This document shows, piece after piece, positions 19,122 through 27,363 of a stretch of DNA of 64,000 nucleotides (its first letter is position 1; each line of letters opens with the position of its first letter). The notes under the pieces were generated by a model, which saw nothing but the letters and a program-made list of their open reading frames with translations, was not told the DNA's origin and made no database searches. The position numbers and the translations under genes were made by a program. The stretch is from JBKQHQ01 sp052148715 (GTDB lineage Bacteria; Pseudomonadota; Alphaproteobacteria; Rhizobiales; Xanthobacteraceae): positions 96,235 to 160,234 of the forward strand of contig JBKQHQ010000031.1 in NCBI GenBank assembly GCA_052148715.1, written 5' to 3'.

Positions 19122-20137
19122 CAGCGCACCCGCACTTTGGGATTGAGCACCAGATAGAGGCTGTCGACCACCGTATTGATCACGAGCACCACCACGCAAT
19201 AGGTGAGCCCCACCGTCTGAATGAGCGGCAGATCGGCATTGCGCACGGCGTCGACCATGAGGTTGCCGAGCCCCGGATAGGAATAGATCAGCTCGACCAG
19301 CAACGTTCCGCTGAACAGGAATCCGAATTGTACCCCGGTGAGCGTCAGCGTCGGCAGCGCGGCGTTCTTGAGGGCGTGGCCGACGAGGATGCGGTGCTCG
19401 GAGACACCGCGCAGGCGTGCCTGCTCGATGTAATCCTCGTGATAGACATCGAACAGACTCGAACGCAGCACCCGCATGATCGGCGGCGAGAAGGCGAGCC
19501 CGAGCGCAAGCGCCGGCAACACCATGTGCTGCAGCGCGTTGGCGAAGATGTCGAGGCGTCCGCTGATCAGCGTATCGAGCAGTACGAAACCGGTGATGTT
19601 CGGCCGCATCAAGCCGGGTGAAAGCGTGCCCGTGAAGGGCAGCACTTGCAGCAGCACGCCGAACACAAAAAGCAAGATCAGTCCCCAGAGAAATTCCGGG
19701 ATCGACAGGAGCAGTAGCGAGGCGAGGTCGCCGATCGTCTCGAGGACGCTGCCGCGCACGTGGAACAGGAGCAGGCCCCCGGCGATCCCCAGGATCGTGG
19801 CGATAATCATGGCCATGAGCGCAAGCTCGATGGTCGCCGGCAACGTCTCGGCGACCAGCGCGCCGGCATCGCGGCGAAACTGTATCGAGCGGCCGAAGTC
19901 GCCGCGTAGCGCCCCGGCCAGCCAGATCAGATATTGCTGTGGCAGCGGCCGATCGAGGCCCATCTCCCGCCGCTTGGCCTCGACCTCCGCGGTTGTCGCC
20001 GAAGGCGGCAGCGACATTGCCGCCGGGTCGACCGGCAGCACGCGCAGCACGCAGAAGAGCAGGGCGGACACCACGAGCAGGATCGGGATGGCGGCGAGCA
20101 GGCGGCGGCCGAGGAGCGAGAGGAGCGTGCTGATCAT
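19121..20137 (-). CDS. Dipeptide-type ABC transporter permease, DppB family
   Basis: A 338-residue inner-membrane permease with six helices. The start LGRRLLAAIPILLVVSALLFCVLRVLPVDPA and the coupling loop EDYIEQARLRGVSEHRILVGHALKNA are typical of DppB. The longest frame begins at 20182, but that start lies inside a palindromic repeat; the ATG at 20137 fits the family N-terminus better. It partners with the DppC gene downstream. Confidence 0.92.
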   Translation of the reverse strand: MISTLLSLLGRRLLAAIPILLVVSALLFCVLRVLPVDPAAMSLPPSATTAEVEAKRREMGLDRPLPQQYLIWLAGALRGDFGRSIQFRRDAGALVAETLPATIELALMAMIIATILGIAGGLLLFHVRGSVLETIGDLASLLLLSIPEFLWGLILLFVFGVLLQVLPFTGTLSPGLMRPNITGFVLLDTLISGRLDIFANALQHMVLPALALGLAFSPPIMRVLRSSLFDVYHEDYIEQARLRGVSEHRILVGHALKNAALPTLTLTGVQFGFLFSGTLLVELIYSYPGLGNLMVDAVRNADLPLIQTVGLTYCVVVLVINTVVDSLYLVLNPKVRVR

Positions 20138-20177
20138 GCGAGGCCAACGCGGAGCTGAACGCAAAACCCACTCAGTC

Positions 20178-20275
20178 GTCATGCTCCGCGAAGGCGGAGC
20201 ACCCAGTATCCGCCGACGGTGCGAGAGCCCTCCGCGCCGGTAGTCACTGGGTCATCCGCTTGCGCGGATGATGAC
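20178..20275. repeat. REPIN-like pair of inverted palindromic repeats
   Basis: Two 30-base palindromic units face each other, 20178-20207 and 20246-20275, separated by 38 bases. The first unit has an 8-bp stem TGCTCCGC/GCGGAGCA with a GAAG loop; the second has CATCCGC/GCGGATG with a TTGC loop. Read in the same direction the units agree at 24 of 30 positions, and four of the six differences are paired changes that keep the stem. Both are bounded by GTCAT and ACCCAGT. The element lies between the substrate-binding protein gene and the permease gene and may tune the downstream transcript level. Confidence 0.75.
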
Positions 20276-20303
20276 ATCTGAGAGGAGGGGATGGTGACAG
20301 ACA

Positions 20304-21839
20304 TCAGCTCCATGACATCGTCTGCGGCAGCACCCAGCCGTTGGCATATTTGACGTAGGCAAGGTCCTTCTTGCGCACCAATGTCAAGACGCTCTGCAAG
20401 AGCGGGATGGTGGCGCCGTCCTCCACCGCGAGCCGGTTGAGGTCGCGATAACCGGCGATGCGTTGTTCGTAATTGGCGACGTTGAACAGGTCGAGCACTT
20501 TTTGGCCGACATCCATTCCCTTCCAAGCCGAGAAAGGCATGCGCGGATTGAGCAGATAGCCGGCGAATATTTCCGGGTCGCCGGTGGCATTGTCCCAGCT
20601 GTAGAGCGTGGTCTCGGGTAGCTTGGCGCCGCGGTTGAGCTCGAAGTACTTGGCGTATTCGATGACCTCGAGCTCGGCCTCGATGCCGACCCGCTTCCAC
20701 ATCTGCACGATGGCGCGGGCGATGTCGTAGTCGCTGGGGAATTGTCCATTGGTCGCCGCGAAACCGATCTTCACGGGCTTGTCGGGGCCATAGCCCGACT
20801 TGGCAAGCGCTTGCTTGGCAAGCTCGGGGTCGTACTTGAATTGAAAATCGTTCAGATAGGCGGGCGTGCCCGGCGTGGCGACGACCGAGAGCGGCACCGC
20901 CGCGCCACCGTAAAACGCCTTCGAAAGTGCCGTTTTGTCGATGGCGTGGTGCGCTGCGAGCCGCACGTTCACGTCGGCGAAGGCGAGATCGTTGCGCACT
21001 TGCAGCAGGATCACGCGCGTGATCGGATTGAGCTCGGCGGCGAAACTCGCTTCCTTCTCGAACCGGGCGACCTCGCGCACCGGAACGTTCAGGGTGCAAT
21101 CGACCTGGCCCGACTGGATCGCGGCGACGCGCGCGGAGGGGTCCTTGATAATGTCGATGGTGACGCGGGCGATTTTTGGCTTGGGCCCCCAATATTGCTC
21201 GTTGCGCTCGAGAATGATGCGGGAATTGAGCTCGTACTCGACGAGCCGGTAGGGACCGGTGCCGACCGGCTTCTTGCGAAACGCTTCAAGCCCGGAGGCC
21301 GCGATATAGCCCTTGGGCACGACGTAGCTGCCGAGGAAGGCAAGCCACTGGGGAGCGGTCGGGGCCGGCGAGTCGAACTTCATGGTCGCCTTGGTCGGCG
21401 ATTCGATGACGATGTCCTGCACCTTCTTCCAGGAATTGGCGGTATCGAGCTTGTCCGGGCCCTTGGGGCGCTCGAAGAAGGTGTAGCGGAAATCCTCCGC
21501 CGTCATCTTGTCGCCGTTGTGGAAGACGACGTCCTCGCGCAACTCGACCGCCATGCTCAAGGCATCCGGGGCGAGCTCGAAGCGCTTGACGAGGTGCGGC
21601 ACGAGCTTGAGTTGCGGATCCTGGTCGAGCGGTTGATCGAACACCGCCTTGAAGATCGGCTGCGCATCCGGCGTGAAGCGCTGGTTGGGATCCCAAGACG
21701 GGACATCATTCGGCCAGCCGATCGTGACGCCATCGCTCCCGGCGGCGGTGGCTTGGCGCGGTCGCGCGGACGCGCCGAGGCTTGCCGCGCCGACGGCGGC
21801 AAGCTTGAGGAACGCCCGGCGTTGCAGCTTCATCGGCAT
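20304..21839 (-). CDS. Periplasmic substrate-binding protein, family 5 (peptide/nickel/opine type)
   Basis: A 511-residue solute-binding protein that delivers ligand to the DppB/DppC permeases. It has a twin-arginine signal (QRRAFLKLAAVGAASLGASA), so it is probably Tat-exported. Family features include WPNDVPSWDPN, LREDVVFHNGDKMTAEDFRYTFFE, VGTGPYRLVEYELNSRIILERNEQYWG, VRLAAHHAIDKTALSKAF and the C-terminal YANGWVLPQ. AAGGAG six bases before the ATG at 21839 fixes the start. It is first in the importer operon and divergent from the racemase-CoA ligase operon. The ligand is unknown. Confidence 0.93.
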   Translation of the reverse strand: MPMKLQRRAFLKLAAVGAASLGASARPRQATAAGSDGVTIGWPNDVPSWDPNQRFTPDAQPIFKAVFDQPLDQDPQLKLVPHLVKRFELAPDALSMAVELREDVVFHNGDKMTAEDFRYTFFERPKGPDKLDTANSWKKVQDIVIESPTKATMKFDSPAPTAPQWLAFLGSYVVPKGYIAASGLEAFRKKPVGTGPYRLVEYELNSRIILERNEQYWGPKPKIARVTIDIIKDPSARVAAIQSGQVDCTLNVPVREVARFEKEASFAAELNPITRVILLQVRNDLAFADVNVRLAAHHAIDKTALSKAFYGGAAVPLSVVATPGTPAYLNDFQFKYDPELAKQALAKSGYGPDKPVKIGFAATNGQFPSDYDIARAIVQMWKRVGIEAELEVIEYAKYFELNRGAKLPETTLYSWDNATGDPEIFAGYLLNPRMPFSAWKGMDVGQKVLDLFNVANYEQRIAGYRDLNRLAVEDGATIPLLQSVLTLVRKKDLAYVKYANGWVLPQTMSWS

Positions 21840-21870
21840 GAAAGGCTCCTTGCGGCTAGAACGGTCTTAT

Positions 21871-21882
21871 TTTAAGCTTAAA
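21871..21882. promoter_or_regulatory. Palindrome TTTAAGCTTAAA, candidate operator
   Basis: A perfect 12-base palindrome in an AT-rich patch between the divergent substrate-binding protein gene (start 21839) and the racemase-family gene (start 22002). Its position suits a regulator acting on both operons. No regulator gene is adjacent, so this is inference. Confidence 0.3.
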
Positions 21883-22001
21883 GTAATGGCGGCGCAATTG
21901 CGGAAAGAAGCGCCAACGCAGTCTGGGCGTGAGCGCCTGGCCAGAAGAACGGCACAGAGCTTAGCCTTTAGACGGACCGGCGGGAAACGAAACGGTGGCC
22001 C

Positions 22002-22775
22002 ATGCGCATCTGGTATCAAAGCTACGTCGATGAAGAGCACGGCAAGGTCTACTGGCACCGGCTGCGCGGGCACCTCGCCGACGTCGTCGATTCCGGGACC
22101 ACAGTGGATATCAAAGGCATTACGCCGCACGACAATTACGCGCATCCGATCGTGGAATTCCGCTGCGCACGGGAGGTGATCTGCAATGCGGTCAAGGCCG
22201 AGCGCGAGGGCTATGACGCGTTTGTCATTGGCCACTTCCAGGACGCCGGCCTCTATGAGGCGCGCTCGGTCGTGGACATTCCGGTCGTTTCGCTCGGTGA
22301 AGCTTCGATGCTCTATGCCTGCCAGCTCGGCCAGCGCAGCGGCATCGTCACCATCAATCCGCGCTACATTTCCTGGTTTCATCACCAGATCAGCAAGTAT
22401 GGACTCGAGCGGCGGGTGACCGGCGTCCACGCCATGACCTTCGAGCCGGGACAAATGCTGAAGGCGTATGAGTCGGAGGCGCTCGCCGCCGAGGTCGAGC
22501 GGCTTTTCGCCGAACAGGCGCGCCCGTTGGTCGCTGGCGGCTGCGATGTGCTTATTCCCGGCGGGGGCATCCCGATGCTGTTGTTTGCTCCGGTCAAAGG
22601 CCACTCGGTCGGCGGCGCGCCGGTGATTAACGGCATCCCGATCGTCGTGAAGATGGCCGAGCTCGCCGTCAAGCTAAAGCGCCTGAACGGGCTTTCCGTC
22701 AGTCGCGTCTCCGATTACATCAAGCCGCTGCCCGAGATCATCGAGGAGTTTATGGCCAACCCGAAGGGCTTGTGA
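22002..22775 (+). CDS. Asp/Glu/hydantoin racemase-fold protein lacking both catalytic cysteines
   Basis: A 257-residue protein with the racemase superfamily layout. Around residue 72 it reads YDAFVIGHFQDAGLYEAR, where hydantoin racemases have a CFGDPGL-like box; the first catalytic Cys is His78. Near residue 181 it reads CDVLIPGGGIP, where the second Cys would be about residue 187 and is Gly. A cysteine-pair racemase is therefore unlikely, and a related chemistry (isomerase, decarboxylase or lyase) or binding role is possible. First gene of a plus-strand operon, seven bases before the CoA ligase. Confidence 0.8.
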   Translation: MRIWYQSYVDEEHGKVYWHRLRGHLADVVDSGTTVDIKGITPHDNYAHPIVEFRCAREVICNAVKAEREGYDAFVIGHFQDAGLYEARSVVDIPVVSLGEASMLYACQLGQRSGIVTINPRYISWFHHQISKYGLERRVTGVHAMTFEPGQMLKAYESEALAAEVERLFAEQARPLVAGGCDVLIPGGGIPMLLFAPVKGHSVGGAPVINGIPIVVKMAELAVKLKRLNGLSVSRVSDYIKPLPEIIEEFMANPKGL

Positions 22776-22782
22776 CGCAGCC

Positions 22783-24423
22783 ATGATCGGCCCCACGCAG
22801 AAGCGCGAAAGCGATGCGGCGGCACCGGCGCAAAATCTCGCGACGTCGTTTCCCGCGCGCGATCGCTCGGTTCCGTCGATCCTTCGACGTCAGGCGGAGC
22901 GCTACGGCGACCGCACGCTGTTCTCGTGCCTCGGGGTATCGTGGACCTTCGCGCAGGCCGCGGAGGAAGCCGCCCGCTGGGCGGGTGTCTTGCGGGGTGA
23001 AGGCCTGTCGCGGGGCGACAGGCTCGCTATTATGTGCAGCAACCGCATCGAATTCATGCAGCTATTCCTCGGATGTACCTGGCTTGGGGCGGTGGCCGTC
23101 CCGATCAATACTGCGTCACGCGGATTTCAATTGCAGCACATACTCGAAAATTCGGGAGCTCGGCTGCTTTGTGTCGAGACTGCGCTCGGTTCGATATTCG
23201 ACACGATCGAGATCGACAAGCTCCCACTCGAGCGGATCTACCTGATCGGCGATGATGAAGCGGCGGTACCTGAAATTCATCGCCTTGCGCAGAGGCTGCC
23301 TGCGCCGGGCGAGGCGGCAGCGGTTGCGGATATCGGTCCAGGAGATCTCCTGGCTATCCTCTACACGTCGGGCACGACGGGCCCTTCGAAGGGCGTCTGC
23401 TCTCCGCATGCGCAGTATTTCTGGTGGGGCGTCTATACCGGGCGCCAGCTCGGGGTGACGGAAGGGGATATTCTGCACACCACGCTGCCGTTGTTCCATA
23501 CCAACGCGCTCAACTCGTTCTTTCAAGCGCTTCTCTATGGAGCGACGCAGGTCGTAGAAGCGCGATTTTCGGTGTCGCGGTTCTGGGAAGCGTTGGCACG
23601 GAGCGAGGCTACGATCACCTACGTGCTGGGAGCGATGGTCCCCATGCTGCTTTCCAAGGAGCCGTCCCCAGCAGAAAAAAGTCATCGCGTCCGCGTGGCC
23701 TTGGCGCCGGGAGTTCCGGCTCATTTCCACGAGCAGTTCACGTCTCGCACCGGTATCATTTTGCTGGACAGTTATGGAGCAACTGAAAGCAACGCAGTGA
23801 TCGGCACCGACGCACGATCCCGTCGACCGGGATATATGGGTGTGGTTGCGGAAGGTTTCGAAGCCCGCGTTGTCGACGACAATGACGAAGCGGTTGGCGA
23901 CGGCGTGGCGGGCGAGCTGCTGTTGCGCGCCGACGAACCCTATGCCTTCGCAAGCGGCTATTACGGAATGCCGGAACACACCGTCGCGGCATGGAGAAAC
24001 CTCTGGCTGCACACGGGTGACAGAGTCGTACGTTCGGCCGACGGATATTTCCGCTTCATCGACCGGATGAAGGATTCCATCCGCCGTCGCGGAGAAAACA
24101 TCTCCTCGTTCGAGGTCGAGCAGATCTTGCTTTCCCATCCGGCTATCGCCGTCGCCGCGGTATTTCCGGTGCAATCGGACCTCGCCGAGGACGAAGTGAT
24201 GACCACGGTCGTTTTGAAGGACGGTGCCTCGTTCTCCGAGGAAGAGCTGATCCGCTATTGCGAGAAGAGGATGCCCTACTTCAGTATCCCGCGCTTTGTC
24301 GAGCTGGCCGACGAGCTACCGCGTACGGAGAGTGGGAAGATTCAAAAATTCAAGCTGCGCGAACGTGGATGTACGGCTACGACGTGGGATCGCGAGGCGG
24401 CCGGAATAAAAATCAACAGATGA
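22783..24423 (+). CDS. Acyl-CoA ligase, CaiC-like AMP-forming
   Basis: A 546-residue acyl-adenylate/CoA ligase of the crotonobetaine/carnitine-CoA ligase group. The P-loop is YTSGTTGPSKGV near residue 200, the adenine motif region reads LLDSYGATESN, and the C-terminal hinge and catalytic Lys region read FIDRMKDSIRRRGENISSFEVE and ESGKIQKFKLRE. It activates a carboxylic acid as its CoA thioester. It begins seven bases after the racemase-like gene and ends 27 bases before the thiolase-like gene, so one transcript is likely. The substrate is probably what the divergent importer brings in (inference). Confidence 0.9.
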   Translation: MIGPTQKRESDAAAPAQNLATSFPARDRSVPSILRRQAERYGDRTLFSCLGVSWTFAQAAEEAARWAGVLRGEGLSRGDRLAIMCSNRIEFMQLFLGCTWLGAVAVPINTASRGFQLQHILENSGARLLCVETALGSIFDTIEIDKLPLERIYLIGDDEAAVPEIHRLAQRLPAPGEAAAVADIGPGDLLAILYTSGTTGPSKGVCSPHAQYFWWGVYTGRQLGVTEGDILHTTLPLFHTNALNSFFQALLYGATQVVEARFSVSRFWEALARSEATITYVLGAMVPMLLSKEPSPAEKSHRVRVALAPGVPAHFHEQFTSRTGIILLDSYGATESNAVIGTDARSRRPGYMGVVAEGFEARVVDDNDEAVGDGVAGELLLRADEPYAFASGYYGMPEHTVAAWRNLWLHTGDRVVRSADGYFRFIDRMKDSIRRRGENISSFEVEQILLSHPAIAVAAVFPVQSDLAEDEVMTTVVLKDGASFSEEELIRYCEKRMPYFSIPRFVELADELPRTESGKIQKFKLRERGCTATTWDREAAGIKINR

Positions 24424-24450
24424 CATGCGCAATCGCAAGGACGACGACGC

Positions 24451-25596
24451 GTGAACTTTCAGGGAGCCGTAATCGCCGGCGCCGTCGAGGTGCCCTACCG
24501 GCGCAAGGCAGCCGGCGTAACCACGACCTCGCTGCTCGGTGAAGCATTCGTCGCGCTCATCGCCGCCACGGGACTATCTGCCTCGAAGATCGACGGCCTC
24601 GCAGTCGCGTCATTCACGCTCAAGCCGGACCACGCTATCGATATGGCGTGGCGACTTGGGATCAGTCCGCGCTGGATCATGGAAGACACCAACGGGGGCG
24701 CGAGCGGAATAAACATGCTCCAGCATGCCGCACGCGCGGTGCAGTGTGGCGACGCTTCGGCGATTGCAATCCTCGCAGGAGATCATTTCACCGATCCCGA
24801 TTTCGCCGACCTGATCGATAACTACAACGCCACAACCAGGGACTATCTTGCACCGCTCCCATTCGGTGGCCCGAGCTCCCTCTTCTCGTTCGTTACCCAA
24901 GCCCAGATGCGGAAGGAGGGCCTGGATCGTGCCGACTATGGCAGGGTCTGCATCTCGCAGCGCGAATGGGCATCGCTTAATCCGGGAGCGGTCTACAGAA
25001 ATCGGCTGACCTTGAACGACTATCTCTCCGCACCGATCGTGGCTTCTCCGTTGGGCCGATTTGATTGCGTTCCGGTCGTTTCGGGAGCAAACGCGATCCT
25101 CGTGACCCGACCGGAAAATGCCTCCCGCTGTCCAGTGGCGATCCGAGCGATCCGCGGACTGCACAATTATGACAATCACTCAGGAGACGGACTTAAAACA
25201 GGTCTCGCATTGATCGCCGATCTGCTGTGGTCCGATTCAGGCCGGGGGCCGGAGGATATGGATGCCGCCTATGTCTACGACGACTATCCCGTCATGGTCC
25301 TGGCGCAACTTCAGGATCTCGGACTCATGGGAGCCTACTCCATGAAGGACTTTATCAGGAAGCGGCTGGCGACGCGCGAGCTTCCCGTCAACACCTCGGG
25401 CGGACAATTGTCCGCAGGACAGGCCGGCGCGGCCGGCGGCTTGCATGGACTCGTGGAAGCCGTCAAGCAACTTCGACACGAAGCCGGCGAGCGCCAAATC
25501 GCGCGCGCCAGGCATGCGGTCGTCTCCGGCTACGGAATGATCGAGTATCGCTATTGTCTCTGCGCCAACGCGGCCGTCCTCGAGGCGACTACGTGA
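24451..25596 (+). CDS. Thiolase-like (SCP-x/Ltp2 type) protein without catalytic Cys
   Basis: A 381-residue thiolase-fold protein. Where thiolases have the nucleophilic Cys (CASG-like), residues 82-86 read GGASG, so the Cys is missing. The GHPxGA box is replaced by GQAGAA at 323-328, so the general-base His is also missing. Tyrosines at 274, 276 and 279 (AAYVYDDYP) sit where SCP-x-like lyases have theirs. Its stop overlaps the DUF35 start by four bases. The pairing with DUF35 and loss of Cys are known for thiolase-fold aldolases of steroid side-chain degradation (Ltp2 type); a C-C lyase is therefore more likely than thiolysis. Confidence 0.85.
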   Translation: MNFQGAVIAGAVEVPYRRKAAGVTTTSLLGEAFVALIAATGLSASKIDGLAVASFTLKPDHAIDMAWRLGISPRWIMEDTNGGASGINMLQHAARAVQCGDASAIAILAGDHFTDPDFADLIDNYNATTRDYLAPLPFGGPSSLFSFVTQAQMRKEGLDRADYGRVCISQREWASLNPGAVYRNRLTLNDYLSAPIVASPLGRFDCVPVVSGANAILVTRPENASRCPVAIRAIRGLHNYDNHSGDGLKTGLALIADLLWSDSGRGPEDMDAAYVYDDYPVMVLAQLQDLGLMGAYSMKDFIRKRLATRELPVNTSGGQLSAGQAGAAGGLHGLVEAVKQLRHEAGERQIARARHAVVSGYGMIEYRYCLCANAAVLEATT

Positions 25597-25895
25597 GTGT
25601 GCTAGTGCAAAGGTGCGTCGCCTGTGCGTCGCTCTTTTTTCCACCCCGATTCTTGTGTGCTGCGTGCCACGGAAGCGTTTTTGATGGAATCTCGGTCGAT
25701 GCCGGAATTGTGGAAGCATGCACGACGCTTCGGCACCGGGCGGGAAGCAACGCCGATCTCGATATCTCTCTTGGCCTCGTAAGGCTCGATGGAGGAATTA
25801 GGGTCATTGCTCGCCTCGACAACAACATGAGTGTCGGAGACGTCGCCCTTCTTTTCCAATTCCAGGATGGCTCCCTAAAGGGCAAAAAAGCTTGA
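25593..25895 (+). CDS. DUF35 zinc-ribbon/OB-fold partner protein
   Basis: A 100-residue protein with a rubredoxin-like zinc ribbon (CVAC at residues 8-11 and CAAC at 22-25) followed by an OB-fold, the DUF35 architecture. Such proteins form complexes with thiolase-fold enzymes and acyl-CoA lyases and are needed for their activity. The GTG start at 25593 overlaps the thiolase-like stop in GTGA, so the two are made together. It ends the operon; no gene follows for about 280 bases. Confidence 0.85.
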   Translation: MSVLVQRCVACASLFFPPRFLCAACHGSVFDGISVDAGIVEACTTLRHRAGSNADLDISLGLVRLDGGIRVIARLDNNMSVGDVALLFQFQDGSLKGKKA

Positions 25896-26171
25896 TCGTC
25901 AGTAATCTGTGCACGACGTTGGTCCTTCCAGAGAGGGCCTCAAGTACTGAACCCCACCCCATCACTAGACCCGGCGGCCCGCCGCGATGTGCGACGGCGT
26001 GATCTTCGCCGCTGCGGCGCGCCGGCTCCATGCGAGAGGGGAATGAAGCCGCGCACCGTCCTCTGCATGGAGCAGACGCTGTCTGCCGTCGGCGACGCTG
26101 CGGTTTTGCGGCGGCTGCTTACATCGCTCGATTTTTCGGATGGCGACGGACGGCTACGAATGCCCCGTTGG

Positions 26172-26260
26172 CGGAAGGGGTGGGATTCGAACCCACGAGG
26201 GCCCTCACGAGCCCTGGCGGTTTTCAAGACCGCTGCCTTCAGCCACTCGGCCACCCTTCC
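26172..26260 (-). tRNA. tRNA-Ser (anticodon UGA)
   Basis: On the minus strand the sequence begins GGAAGGGTGGCCGAGTGG, has an anticodon loop CTTGAAA (anticodon TGA, reading UCA), a long class II variable arm (CAGGGCTCGTGAGGGCCC region), the T-loop GTTCGAATCC and an acceptor CCCTTCC pairing with the 5' GGAAGGG. The discriminator is G, and CCA is encoded (26171-26169). Length and arms fit tRNA-Ser. A broken integrase lies on its 5' side. Confidence 0.95.
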
Positions 26261-26352
26261 ATCTCGGAAAATCAAACACTTGGGTCGATTGCGGTGTGCG
26301 GCAAAAGAGCGAGTTGCCAACGGATTGCCACCGCGACCGGGATGGCTTGTTC

Positions 26353-26760
26353 TCATTTCGTGCAGGATTTTGCAAATGCCGCTTTGATGGTCTGCGCGGC
26401 GCGGTCGCATGCCGGACGCCATGAGCTGCGATGCGTGCGCGTGTCGAAGAACATGCGAGGTCACGCTGCGAGGCCGAGCTTTGCAGCCGTGACTTGGCAT
26501 TCCTTCGTGAGGCCGTTTCCTGTGCATACGGAGCCGTCCCAGCTGGCAAAGACGAGAGTATCATCCGGCGCGCCTGGCCTTGGCCGAGTGACGGCCGGCG
26601 CTCTTGCTGGGCTCGGCGATACTGGCGAAGCTCGGCGACGACCGCGAGCGGAAGCGCCCTTGCCGCCGAGAAAAGCCGCAGCTTGTCGGCCGCCTCTCGC
26701 AGCTGCGGCAGCTCGAAGTAAGGCTTGGATCGAGCAGCCATTCGCTGCGCGAGACGCCGG
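26353..26760 (-). pseudogene. Tyrosine recombinase (phage-type integrase) remnant
   Basis: Three minus-strand frames together give the C-terminal half of a tyrosine integrase. Frame one holds ALPLAVVAELRQYRRAQQ. A second frame, near 26565-26461, gives DDTLVFASWDGS then NGLTKECQVTAAKLGL. A third, from about 26467, gives VTSHVLRHAHASQLMASGM with the catalytic Arg. The next segment, DRAAQTIKAAFAKSCTK then a stop at 26355-26353, is again in another frame and lacks the roughly 28 residues that should hold the second catalytic His and the Tyr. At least two frameshifts and one deletion make it inactive. It points at tRNA-Ser. Confidence 0.75.
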
Positions 26761-26794
26761 GCGCAGTGATAGTCATGCGGTCGGCCCGATCGCA

Positions 26795-27363
26795 CTAACG
26801 CGATTGCGGCGAAGCCCAAAAGGCCGCTGGGACGCTCGGAGCTGGCTCCGCGGGTTTTGCGGTCGCAGGCTTGGCAGCGGCGCGCGGCTTCTTCTTGGGC
26901 GGCGGCGGTGGTGGCTCGGGGGGCGGGGGGGAAGGGCGGCGAGCACGACACGGATTGGGTTGGGCGCAAGCTCAGGATCCGGGCGGGTCCGAACGGGCCC
27001 GGCCCCGACCAGCGCGGCCTCGTAGTCGGGCGTGGAGTAGGTTCGGGTGACCTTAACCTCGACGGTTCGCGGCTGATATCCGTCGAGCGTGAACGTCACC
27101 GTGAAATCGGGGCTGGGCCGGATCGGCAGCGCGCACGGAGTGCGGCAGCTTGATCCGAGCGAGGTTGTCGCCTGGGCGCCCGCAGGCTCCGATTCCATCT
27201 GCAAATCAGTCGACCTGAGATCGGATGGACTCATGGACAGTTGCGACACGTCCAAGGATGCGCACGCGGCGACCAAGGTCGCCGCACCGACCCAGGCGCT
27301 CCGAGCCGCAAGCCTAACAGTACGCTTGGCAGCGCAAAGTCGGATGGTCCCGACCTCACCCAT
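26795..27363 (-). pseudogene. PEGA-domain lipoprotein with C-terminal frameshift
   Basis: The frame begins near 27363 with a lipoprotein signal (LVAAC, lipobox Cys about residue 34) and has a PEGA-like domain (ESEPAGAQATTSLGSSCRTPCALPIRP then FTVTFTLDGYQPRTVEVKV). At 26918-26931 there is a G6-C-G7 tract on the plus strand. Reading straight on gives arginine-rich nonsense (PSHHRRRPRRSR) ending at 26773. With one more base in the tract the frame becomes a proline/lysine/alanine-rich tail (EPPPPPKKKPRAAAKPATAKPAEP) ending at a TAG at 26797-26795, which is typical of the family. It may be a sequencing error, a mutation or slippage. Confidence 0.6.

Noticed and set aside
18264..20171. Single 635-residue permease
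   Set aside because: The first 350 codons are the wrong frame of DppB; the real DppC starts at 19121 with a TGATG junction.
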